A stretch of DNA of 64,000 bases from contig JAQGEQ010000161.1 of the NCBI GenBank assembly GCA_034620365.1, positions 1-64,000 of the forward strand. The letters are read 5' to 3'. This DNA comes from Pegea sp. RAD2-039 (taxonomy: Eukaryota; Chordata; Thaliacea; Salpida; Salpidae). This document shows, piece after piece, positions 49,043 to 60,107 of the stretch. The notes beneath the pieces were generated by a model. The model was given only the letters and a program-made list of their open reading frames with translations, had not been told where the DNA came from and made no database searches. Position 1 is the first letter of the stretch. Every line of letters starts with the position of its first letter. The position numbers and the translations under genes are program-made.

Positions 49043-51157
49043 ATGGATTCTTCATTGTAAGTATATTTTCTGAAGAAACTATTTGTAGTAATTAGAAACA
49101 TAATAATTTTAAACGTAATCAGCTAATTAGTTTTATTATTTTTGTAAATTTCTTTTATTAGCTAATTTAAATATATTTATTCCTTTTACAACTCATGTTG
49201 TGGTTTACTAGTCTATACTTAACTATTTTAACCTTGTTTTGTTGTTGTCGTTTTACTTTAGTTACTTTGAGTTTGTTATTCTTGTTGTAGACCATCTACA
49301 TTTAGAAGTAATTTTCATGATGAAGATCAAATTTCTAAGATTAAATATAATAATCTGGGAACAACTGAAATGAAAGTATCATCTATTAGTTTCGGTAAAA
49401 CATAAATTACCTACAAACTAAAATAAATTGTTTATAATTAACAGGAGCAAGTCCATTAGGAAATGTTTACAGAACAACAGATGATAATGAATCCAAAAAA
49501 CTTCTTTTTAAAGCACTTAAAAGTGGAATAAATCTAATTGATACTGCACCATGGTATGGAAATGGAAGAAGTGAGACCACTCTAGGAAAGGTTATAAATT
49601 TTATGATCTAAAATTCATTCTTCTAAGTTTATTAAAAGATTCTAGAAGATGTACCAAGGGAATGCTACTTTCTAAACACAAAAGTCTGTCGTTATGAGCC
49701 AACTTTTGGAAAGATGTTTGATTTTAGTGCTGAAAAAACGATGCAATCTGTAGATGAAAGCCTTGAGAGGTTAAACACTGATCACATTGATGTTATTCAG
49801 GTTAATCAACCTTTCTTCAACATTTTATGAGTGAAAAAACTTCAAGTAGAATTTGTCAGATAAATAATTTACAATTTCTGATTATACTTTTGAAAAAAAA
49901 ACTCTTTTTTAGGTTCATGATATGGAGTTTGCTCCAACCTTGCAAAAAGTTATAGATGAGACTTTACCTGCTCTACAAAAGATGAAAGACTCTGGTAAAA
50001 TTAAACACATTGGTATTACCGGTTACCCTCTAGAAAACTTCAAGTAAGTTATTTAATTTCTTCTTTTTAAAATTTAATTTATGAATTTATAGATTTGTGA
50101 TTGAAAGATCTTCTGTGAAGATAGATTCTGTATTGACTTATTGTCATGGTTCTTTGAATGATGGTACTTTGAAAGATTACATCAATTTTTTCCAGGTTTT
50201 TTAGATGTCTATACTAAATTAGTAACACACTAAATCTTGTTGATATCATCTCAGCTCTCATGTAATTTTGTTAATTATACTAAACAAATATTTCAACTTA
50301 CATCTTTTTTGGTAATTCATAAATTTTATTATTTATAAATGATTTAAAATAAAACCAACTTTTTAATGCAGCAATATCGTTTAATTGCAGGTACAAAATT
50401 TTTGAAAGTGAAATACAAAAACTAACTAACCAAAATGATCTTGAATAATTTTTAAAACATTTTTAAACTTAATCAGGAGAGAGGTATTGGAGTTATCAAC
50501 GGATCCATCTTATCAATGGGTCTATTAACTAATAGAGGACCACCATCTTGGCATCCTGCTGGTTCATGTATTAAGTCAGCTTGTAAAGCAGCTGCTGAAT
50601 ATTGCCAGGTGATCTAGAAGTTCGCTTTAAAAATAACAAAATAAACATTGTGTTAATTTTTGTTTCTAAGAAATTTATACTTTTAAGAAAGAAGATGTGG
50701 ACATCTCAAGAATTGCTTCAGACTTTTCTTTTACTTTTCCTGGAGTTGATACAACTTTAATTGGGACTGCAAGGTCCCTTTTTATCTGTGACATCATCTG
50801 ATATTTAGATTTTAAATAATATAATCAAGATAAATCCTTTGAATATATTATTAAATCTGTTAAAACTATTTTGAAGAATTTTTTTCAGTTTTCAGTAAAT
50901 TTATTTTCTTATTTTAGTTTGAAAAATTTTAGTTCAAACTTTGACGTTTATCTGAACGGTCTATCAGCAAAAGAACAAAATGCCAGCGGCTATATAATTG
51001 AAAAGTAAATATCATGTCATCATTCTCATCTCTCATTAATATCTTTCTTTATACTTCAAGCTTTTTCAAACCACTTACACGAAAAGATTGGGATGGTGTA
51101 GAACTTGAAAAATATCGAAGTGCAATGAAAGAAGGGAGACTCAACGAGACATTATGA
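49043..51157 (+). CDS. L-galactose-dehydrogenase-like aldo-keto reductase, 10 exons
   Basis: Exons are 49043-49056, 49291-49394, 49445-49590, 49639-49800, 49913-50043, 50093-50195, 50477-50608, 50688-50773, 50918-51004 and 51061-51157, phase-consistent throughout, giving 353 residues. Family signatures include YNNLGTTEMKVSSISFGASP, INLIDTAPWYGNGRSE (Asp 72, Tyr 77), FLNTKVCRYEPTFGKMFDFS (Lys 103), VHDMEF (His 144), GKIKHIGITGYPL and GVINGSILSMGLLTNRGPPS. The four AKR active-site residues are present. The closest class I recognise is the plant L-galactose dehydrogenase group and its invertebrate relatives; the animal substrate is not known. Exon 4's acceptor (TTAAAAG) is unusual, but the phase requires it. 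An AATAAA is at 51384-51389. The gene is convergent with HAGH. Confidence 0.9.
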
Positions 51158-52204
51158 TCCAAATTTCTTCTTTTATGAGATCACCACTTATATCTTTTCC
51201 AAATTCTGTGATCATTATTGCTTTTTCTTGTAATCAAATTGTTTTTATTCATTTCTAATCATGTCTCTTATTTCATTATCTGCCAGCTTGTCAAAACCTT
51301 TTTGCTCTTACAAAAGCTACTAATTGTCAATCAAAGCTACTAACTGTGTGGAGTAATTTCATTCATAAAAATTGCCATTCAGAAATAAAAGAAACATTAA
51401 AAAAAGATTTTTATTCGAAGCTTCTCAGTTTTTTTAAATCTAAGTCATTTTATTGTAACAGCTCATGAGACATTCAGATGTTAGTTGTAAATTTTCAATT
51501 GATAGATACAAGATAGGTACTTCTTGGTGAAACAAGGCTTGTCTGAAGCTTTTTTGCACTAGTTTTTTTGATTAAGAAGTTTTTCTACACTGTTCTACAT
51601 AAAGAAGTTTTAAATAATTTTACAACTAAACTAAGAGATTGGACTTTGTATGAATTTAACTATAATTGTTAAAGTGACAAAAAAATGTTGGTTTAAAATG
51701 ATTAATAATTTTTTTAAATGGTTGAAAAAGAATTATAAAGCTAAAAAATACTAAAAAAAAAGTTTAAGAAAACTTATGTAACCTACAGTACATGCCTTAA
51801 TAAAAGAAGATATATATGATTATTATAAAAAACTTCTTTCATTTCAGCAAAAGTATAAAAGAATTTATTCAAGCTATACAAAATTTTCCATCTCAAAACA
51901 AAATCATAAAAGTCTAAACTTGATAATTTCAACATTTTAAATTTAAGTTATCAAGTAATACTGACTGAGTCTTTTATAAAATATTATATAATAGAAAGCA
52001 TCATATAAAAGTAAAATATTCTATTAAAAACAATTAAACAATATCTGAAATCTAAAAAATAAATCAAACTAAAATTGAAAAAGTTTTTATTTGTAACACC
52101 ATCCATAAAACATTTGAAACTCAAATTTTAATTAAATAAATTTTCAAAAAGTTTTTGCAAAAAAAAATTATATAATTAGTGAAGAAGAAAACTTCTAATT
52201 TGAA

Positions 52205-53062
52205 TTATTTAAGGCTACATTGTTTTCTTTTAAAATTATTTTTCTCATTACGTAGATAATCCATAGTTTCAATGCCTTCACTAGTTCCACATCGTTGTTG
52301 CATCTGATCTATATCTACTCTCATGAAAGGATTATAAGACTTCTCCTCACCAATAGTGGATGGAATACAAGGAAGTCCTTCCTCTCTTTGATTTCTTGCC
52401 CATTCAAGTTTTCTTTTAACATCTTCATTAGTTGGTTGAGTATACTCTGCAAATTCTAAAGATGCAACTGAATATTCATGCCCACAATAAACATTTGTAT
52501 TATCAGGAAGTTTTGATAGAACATTTATCAATGAATGATACATATCAGCACCAGTTCCTTCAAAGAATTTACCACAAGCAGCAATAAATAAAGTATCTCC
52601 TGTAAACACACAAGGATGTTCTTCATCTTCAACATAAAAACAAGTATGTCCAGTTGTATGACAAGGAGTCAATAAACATCTCAGATTCAGAGATCCAATT
52701 TTGAATGTCTCATCGTGAACAACTTTATTTGTTAAACCAAAAATTCGATCATCATTTCCATAAACTGGTAAACTTCCAGTTTGATTTAGGAGTTCTTTAT
52801 TACCACCAGCATGGTCCCAATGATGATGAGTTATTAAGATCTTAGTAAGATTGACTTTTTCTTCATTTACAGCTTTAACAACTTTACCTGGGTCAACAGG
52901 GTCTATAATTGCTGCTTCTTGAGTGGCGTCATCTACTATTAAATACATGTAATTGTCTTCTAGGGCTGGTATAACTTTTACTTTCATAATTGGGTTTGGA
53001 TGAAGCGTCACTCGTGAATGATAATGAATAAATCTACGAAAATTATTTAACAAAGACAACAT
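52205..53062 (-). CDS. HAGH: Hydroxyacylglutathione hydrolase (glyoxalase II), intronless
   Basis: Hydrolyses S-lactoylglutathione to lactate and glutathione, the second step of methylglyoxal detoxification. One uninterrupted 285-codon frame. The metal-binding motif THHHWDHAGG is at residues 78-87. Further ligands lie in TPCHTTGHT, FTGDTLF and YCGHEY. The C-terminal WARNQREEGLPCIPST...NPFMRVD is the substrate-binding end. Residues 1-25 are basic and Ser/Asn-rich like a mitochondrial presequence, and Met 26 starts the cytosolic-form core MKVKVIPALEDNY, so two products from two start codons are likely, as in mammals. Unlike its neighbours it has no introns. An acceptor-like CATTTAG lies 9 bases before the ATG. 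Confidence 0.95.
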   Translation of the reverse strand: MLSLLNNFRRFIHYHSRVTLHPNPIMKVKVIPALEDNYMYLIVDDATQEAAIIDPVDPGKVVKAVNEEKVNLTKILITHHHWDHAGGNKELLNQTGSLPVYGNDDRIFGLTNKVVHDETFKIGSLNLRCLLTPCHTTGHTCFYVEDEEHPCVFTGDTLFIAACGKFFEGTGADMYHSLINVLSKLPDNTNVYCGHEYSVASLEFAEYTQPTNEDVKRKLEWARNQREEGLPCIPSTIGEEKSYNPFMRVDIDQMQQRCGTSEGIETMDYLRNEKNNFKRKQCSLK

Positions 53063-53074
53063 TTATTGAACTAA

Positions 53075-54573
53075 ATGAATTATTACCAGACTGATATACA
53101 AATAACGTTTAACTGAATCACTGCGAGCTTTTAGGTTAATTGTTTTGAAACAAAATGGACTTTTATAAAAGTATTTTTTGTTAATTATTTAATCGTCTTA
53201 AAATTATAAGTTAAACTAATTTAAATTACCAATAGAAGTAATAATCAGTACAAAGTTAAAAAAAGCATTGAAATAATATTTTCATAAACTTTTTGTAAGC
53301 TTGTATAAGAATAAGGTAAAATTGAATTAATAATTTTTTTATAATTTTTATTGATTGTAAATAAAAAATGTATTTTCAATTTTTGTATCAAGTTTAAACA
53401 GTAGATAAATAATCTCGATAAAAAATATTCAAAAGATAATTAAAATGTAATATAATATAAAAATGTATAAAACATATACATGACATTAAGATGTATAAAA
53501 CATATTATTTTTAAACTTATTGAATTTTCACTTATCTTGCCGAAACTGCTGGTGAAAATAATAATAGCATAAAACACATTATCTTAAATTTTTTACTTAT
53601 ATTCCTGACTACAATGTTGTTTCCTTGAAGCTGTTTTATTTTATTGAAAACTGAGTGTAAATATGATTTATTTAAGAAAAAAAGTTAAAAAATGTTGTTT
53701 AACTCAACTGTTAAAAGTGATATTTATCATGATAATTACGATTTAAAAAGTTAGTTTTTCTAAACAGCTGTATAGAAAATATCAAGTGTTTACTCAACAA
53801 TTTTTTACCCAAAATGATAAGGCGAAAAAAAGTTCGTTTATATTTTTTGATAATAAGAAATTTAAATTATGCTTTGTCTGATTTTCACAAGAATAATTAT
53901 TTTTAACGAATATAACGATAACAATGTTTTTGTTCTAACAGTTAAATCGATGTCTTAAAAAACAAATTTCTAAATCAGAACCTAACCTAAACCATCATGT
54001 GTTTATAATTTGTCAAATAGTTTAGACACCAATTTATAATCTTTTATTTCTTAATTAATATATTAAACTAATTCTACATCTGATCAGTGATACATTGATG
54101 TTTTCAATCTTTTTTAGATGCATTTTATTTTGAGAAGTGAATAAAAGAGTAAAGTATATATGAAACAGAAAGTTTGTTTATAGTTATCAATTTAACCACC
54201 GTTCCAGTCAAACACAACAGGTATTTACATCTACAAGATAAACTTGTTTATGAAATTAATATTTAACTAAAATGTTTTAATGTTAAAAAAAAATAAGTTC
54301 ACCAATTTTATAAAAAAAAACTTTAACCTTTTAAAAAATGATTCTATTGTTAGTTTTTCAAAAGAAATTTATCCAATGAAATGTTAGTTAAGAAATATCT
54401 AAGTTTATAATATATAATTGTGAGTATACATGCTTAATCAAATAAAGAATTTCTCTTATTAAAAAGAAGAAAGTGCAAGTCCGTCAGCGGGTGTTCGTCA
54501 GTGGTTCTTGGTGAAACTTAAAGCTTTCCACTCTTATCATGAGACTAAAATAAGAGAATAATTTAGAAAACTG
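53075..54573. other. AT-rich intergenic region, nothing supported
   Basis: This lies between the HAGH start and the 3' end of the intermediate filament gene. No gene or RNA feature is visible. A slightly less AT-rich patch at 54475-54540 may be 3' untranslated sequence of the filament gene. Confidence 0.5.
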
Positions 54574-56655
54574 TTAATATTTAATTGAATTACACACGTT
54601 TTTGTAAGTAGTTTCATAATCCTCAACCACACTTCGTAGTGAATGGTGAGTTCCACTTGTATTCAAGCTTGGAAAAACACCTTGAAGTCTGAATTCTTCG
54701 CCTTCTAGTAGCTTGTGATAGGTACTAATCTCAAAGTCCAAACCTAAATGACCAGTTTCAGACTGATGTAAATTAGCTTCTAAGACTCACCAAGTTTAAC
54801 TGAAAGAAGATCTTGATATTCTCTTAGACGCTCTGTCATCTCTAATTTAATCTTCTCAAGTTGTGCTTGAAGATCACAGATTTGTTCCTGATATCCACTG
54901 ATGTCTCTTGCAAATCTCTCTTCCACTTCACTGAGATGTCTTTCAAGATGATCTTTCTATATCAGACTGAGATAAGAGGATGAAATTTATTGAAAGATGA
55001 CTCACGTTAGAACGTAGTGATTCCATTTGAGCGGTGTGGGAACTGACTTTGCTTCTGAGTTCTAGGAGTTCATCATTAGACTCTTTCAATCTTGCCGAAT
55101 CTTGAGAAACTTTCTTGGTATGATCATTTAGCTGAAAGAATCAGAGTTTATCTCCTGAACAATCCTGAACTGCCATCTACCTTGCATATATACCATTCCT
55201 CCGACTCCTCGCGGGTTCGTTTGGCTGCCAGGTCGTACTGTCCACGTATATCGCGGAGTAAGTCGGAAAGGTCTGGACCATGGGAGTCCATATGGACGCG
55301 GACATGATCAGTGATAAGTTGGGACTTCAACTCGGCAATGAGCTGGAAGAAAATCTTTTTACGAATTGTTTAATGTCTTTTTTAGCTACCTCTTCGTGAG
55401 CAAGATTTAGGAATTCAAGTTCATCTCTCAAATTCATCAATTTACATTCAAGATCGAATCTGAAGACCGTGCACTCATCGACGTTCTCTCTCAAAGATTC
55501 CAACTTCACTTCAAGTTCAGCTCGCTCTTTAGTAGCCAAACTGTAGCTGAAAAACAAAGTTTAAATCAAAATTTGTTTTTCAGTTTAAGTTTTACCCCCA
55601 GGCTGAATTAAAGAAGAAAAGTGAATTTTGATCCGATGATTTCATCTCAGATTTCGAAATTGAGATTTGCTTTCTTATTTTCAAGGTTTTTGATAAATCT
55701 TTTTATAAAATTTATCTTCTTTTTTGGATTTAAGATGACAAAATCTCTAATTTATCTTTCTATAAGAAATTTTATTTTATTTCTACTGAATTTCAAATAA
55801 AAATTAAAGTTTTTGTTGAGAAAATCATAAGAATTTGCCCGAAGGGTATTTCAAGTAAAGCTGATATTGTTCAACCAGTTAATCAACTTTCAACTTTAAT
55901 CATTTTAACTTACTCTTCCTTGAGTTTAGTAACATCTTTCCGCATAGCAGCACCTTCATGCTCAATTAAGACTTTTTCAGTCTTCAAATTATCCACAATG
56001 GACTTGAGACGACGAACTTCGCGATTGTACAAATCTCCTAATTTGGACTTGTGTCGGACAGTTTGTTGTCTCAGTTGAGCTTCCAATAGCTTGTTTTGTT
56101 GCTCCAAGAAACGAACTCGCTCAATATACGACGCAAATCGGTTGTTTAATCCCTAAAACGATAAAAAATCAAATGAAGGAAAATCATTCACATATATAAT
56201 TGAAGAAAAGTTTTTTAAACTTACTTTAAGTTCCTCTTTTTCGCCTGATCTCATATTACGGAATCGTTGTCCTTGCTCTCCACCGAGCTCTTCCATGTCT
56301 TTTTCGCTCACATAAACGCCACCGACGCCACCAAATCCAGCATCCATAGTTGTAGAGTAGATTGAAGTCTATACAAAAGTTTTTTTAATTTTAAATTTAG
56401 CATTTTTTGGTATTTAATTAAATCATCTTTCTAAAATTCCATATTTATTAAATCAAATGTTTAAATGAAAAAGACTTTATAAATCGTTTCTAGGAGACTC
56501 ACTCTTCCAGTGACCGGAAATTCCGCTGCATCAAAAAGAGAAGAAAATGATCTTCTCATCGTAGGATCAACAGATGATAATCTTGAGGAGGCTCCTCCAC
56601 TTGAAGACTCAACTTGATACGAAAAAGAGCTCGACATCTTTTGAGAAGATTGCAT
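54574..56655 (-). CDS. Cytoplasmic intermediate filament protein, 8 exons
   Basis: Exons are 56655-56503, 56368-56225, 56152-55914, 55546-55390, 55342-55181, 55131-55006, 54956-54791 and 54743-54574, all in phase, giving 438 residues. The head is Ser- and Gly-rich. The rod starts with NNRFASYIERVRFLEQQNKL (coil 1A). Coil 1B includes SKLGDLYNREVRRLK and ELEFLNLAHEE. Linker/coil 2 has GPDLSDLLRDIRGQYD and EEWY. The helix-termination motif is ISTYHKLLEGEEFRL. The tail is short and has no lamin Ig domain. There is no nuclear localisation signal or CaaX end, so it is cytoplasmic. By eye, coil 1B aligns with vimentin without the 42-residue lamin/protostome insert, and the 162- and 126-base exons match vertebrate type III genes. 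Intron 3 (367 bases) was searched for a missing exon and none fits. Confidence 0.9.
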
Positions 56656-57463
56656 TTTAAACGTTTAACTGAAAGTTACTTGAAAATTGACTGAAACTAA
56701 AGAAAAAGTTGTAAATGAACTCTTAGCTCAACACCCAAAACTACAAAATAAATATCTCTTTCTAGAGATTATCTCAATGTTAACCAATTGTCCTCATCTG
56801 ATTGGTTGCCTAAGGCGGCAAAAAATTGTTTTAGATTACTTTTTTATTTTAAAATACTTTTTAAATTTTCTCCATTTGTCATTTTTTTGAAAAAATATAA
56901 TTTTTGTTTAAATCAAAAATTAGAAAACTTATAATCCAAACTCAAAAAAATTTATCGTTTTAACTTAATTAGAAATTAAATATTTAAAAATAAATTTTCA
57001 TAAGACTTTGTTTATGAAAAAAAAAGCTTAAAAATATATTTTTAACAACTATCTAAACAGATTATGAAATGAAATCTAAAATTTATCAAAACTTTTGAAT
57101 AATTTGTAAACAATTTCAAATCAAACTTTTTAATAAACAGAAGTTATTTTTGAAAAATGAAAATTGTATTTGTATCATGCATAAATATTTTCAAAATTGT
57201 GTAAAACAATCCAACAAAAACAATTTTATGATATTTATAGCTATCTCTGTTTCATGTGAATAAAACCGTCTGCTGCAAATCTGTTATCTTCTCACATTTG
57301 TTCACCTTCTTATATCAATTAGCTTGAAATTTAGAAGTAAATTTCACAGCTAGAATACGAATAGGGTTTTTTCGCTTCGCTAGAAAGTTTTTATGAAACA
57401 ATAAATCAAATTTTATTTTGGTTGCAGGTTTTCGTAAATTTTTAATAATTTGAAAACTTAAAA

Positions 57464-59831
57464 ATGTTTGTAAAGTTTGCAGCACTAATTGGTTTATTAG
57501 CAGGTAATGCATTAATGAATACAATTATGCTGTATTAAGCAAGGAAATAAATCTTTCCTTTATTATACTTATATTAATATTTTTTATACACTCAATTAAA
57601 ACACTAACCAACTTTTCATGATGATTTTTCTACTTAAATATTTTTTATTTCAGTCATTCTGTGCGGAGTGCGCAGTATGCCAGCAGTTGATAAAGCAATG
57701 AGTTTAGATGATGTTCAAAGTGACTGGGGATATGTAACTGTGCGACAAAACGCTCATATGTTTTGGTGGTTGTTTTATCAAGATGATAGCTACAAACCTG
57801 ACTTTTTAGAAGTTCAAGATGATGTTCCTCTGATTGTCTGGCTTCAGGTTAACAGATTTAATTTTCGATCAACATTCAATAACTTTTTTTAAACAGGGTG
57901 GTCCAGGAGCATCGGGTGTCGGGTATGGAAACTTTGAAGAGCTTGGACCACTTGATTTAAACTTTAATAAGCGAGAAACATCTTGGACTGGAATTGCAAA
58001 TGTTTTATTTGTTGATAACCCAGTGGGGTCCGGGTACAGGTGAGTTCACCTTCCAGAAAAATGAAAAATGTTTCAAAATACTTTTCATAACTTTACAATT
58101 TTATTTTTCGGATTTTCTCGTCTTACTTTACATTAAATTATTTACAAAATTTTGGGTTTTTAATATTTTCTTTTTGAGTTTATTTAGAGCTAAACACTTA
58201 TTAAAAATTTCAGCTATGTAACAAATTCTAATGCTTACACAACCGATATCCAAGACATTGCAAATGATATGGTTTCATTACTCAAAGGATTCTTTGAAAA
58301 GCACCCTGAGATGACAGTAACTTCATCTAAACAAAACTTTGAAACACTTCTCTAAATCTTTTGAAATTTACAGACAAACCCTTTTTATATCTTTTGTGAA
58401 TCTTATGGTGGAAAAATGGCTGCTGCTACTGCTTTAGAATTACATAAAGTAAATTAATTGAAATAATAAATATGTAAATCATACTGAGATTTGTAGGAGA
58501 TTGAAGCTGGAAGAATGAGCATCAATTTGCAAGGAGTAGGTCTTGGTGATGCCTGGATATCACCGATGGATTCCGTCAACACATGGGCACCATACTTATA
58601 CCAAACTGTAAATAAATTGATTTTTAATTCTTACAAATTAATTTCTGCATAGGGATTACTTGATGAAAATGGATACAATGCTGTTAAAGCCGCAGCTGAT
58701 GCAACTCAAAATGCTGTTGATGCCGAACAGTGGACTACTGCTACTAACCGATGGAGTTTTACTGAGAGAGTTGTTAGTAAAAACGATTAAAGTTTCAGCA
58801 ACAGTTCTAAATCCTTTAAATATGTTTAAAGGTCATGCAAAATACTGACAATGTAGACTTCTACAATATATTAGCTCCTCATTACTCAACTACATCTAAA
58901 AGAATGCAGCAACAGATAAAAGATGGACAGTGCCCATCTACTTTAGGTTTGGTTTTAAACAAAATAAACAAATAATAAAACAAATGTTCTTATAGCTGAG
59001 GGATATAGGAGACATGTTGACAAATACCAAGCTGATCCTTTAGATGCCTTAATGAATGGAGAAGTGAAAAGCTATCTTGGAATTCCAAGCTCTGTGACAT
59101 GGGGAGCTCAGTCAGGAGCTGTTTTTAATTATCAAAGTGGAGATTTTATGAAACCAGTTATAGATATTGGTGAGAGATGAAAGATTATATGATTAAAAGT
59201 GCAAGCAGTTTAATGTTGAATTGAGAAAGAGATAAAATGCTTTTTTTTGTCAGTTGATCAGCTGATTGAGACTGGCATGAAAGTTGTGGTTTATAACGGT
59301 CATCTCGATTTGATAGTAGATACTCCAGGTAAATTGGTTTTATTTTCATATTTTCGAAAGTTGTGTTCTAAATATTACAATGTTTATATTTGCCGAAAAA
59401 GTTTTTCTTTTAATTTATTCAAACTTATTCAAGAGTTAAGGTTTGTTTGGGTTTGAATATGAGCTTACTTCACTCCATTTGTATTTCATCTTAATTCATT
59501 CTAATTTATTTGAATCCTTTTATTTCTTAGGTCAAGAACTTTGGGTTAAAAAGCTTCAATGGGACAATTTGTCGGAATTTTCATCACTAAAATGGAACTC
59601 AGAATACGCTTACAGAGGTAAATATCATAAAAAGCTAACTTACATTTATAAAGCTAATTAATAAACTAATTTGCAAAAATTTGAATTAATTATTTAGGTC
59701 AAGATACTGGCGGCTACTCTAAGAAGATGGGAAATTTTCAATTTTGGTGGGTTCTAAAAGCTGGACATATGGTGCCAGCGGATGCCGGCCAGTTCACTCT
59801 TCATATGATTAATGAAATTCTAAAATCTTAA
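57464..59831 (+). CDS. SCPEP1: SCPEP1-like serine carboxypeptidase (family S10), 12 exons
   Basis: Exons are 57464-57503, 57654-57847, 57897-58039, 58214-58316, 58374-58448, 58497-58607, 58653-58772, 58832-58946, 58996-59169, 59254-59328, 59531-59617 and 59698-59831, all in phase, giving 456 residues against 452 in human SCPEP1. A signal peptide (MFVKFAALIGLLAVILC) targets the secretory/lysosomal route. WGYVTVRQNAHMFWWLFYQD and WLQGGPGASG are family signatures. The triad is Ser 170 in CESYGGK, Asp in NGHLDLIVDT and His in KAGHMVP. NPVGSGYSY is also conserved. Introns are mostly 45-60 bases, with some near 200. An acceptor-like TTGGTTGCAG lies 36 bases before the ATG. The polyadenylation signal AATAAA is at 59928-59933. 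It heads in the same direction as GAS7, 277 bases downstream. Confidence 0.95.
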
Positions 59832-60107
59832 ATTTGATTATTTTGCTGAAATAAATCAGTTTGTATCAAATTTTCGGCGTTAAATATAAAAAATTCGAAA
59901 CTAAACTATTCAATTTGATGTAATTACAATAAAAATTATTGATTATAAAAAAATTTTTTTAGTTTTTATGCTAGAAATTGCAAATTGAACGTAAATGTCC
60001 TTGACACAAATTTGTAATAATTCAATTATTACTTAACAATGACCAGTCCCAGTCGAAGACAGTTTAGTCGAAAATTGAAATAGTTTTAGCAGAAAATAAG
60101 TGAAATA

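Noticed and set aside
55547..55913. A hidden 126-base exon in intron 3 of the filament gene that would restore the long coil 1B
   Set aside because: All frames of the right phase are stopped quickly and none encodes heptad-like sequence.
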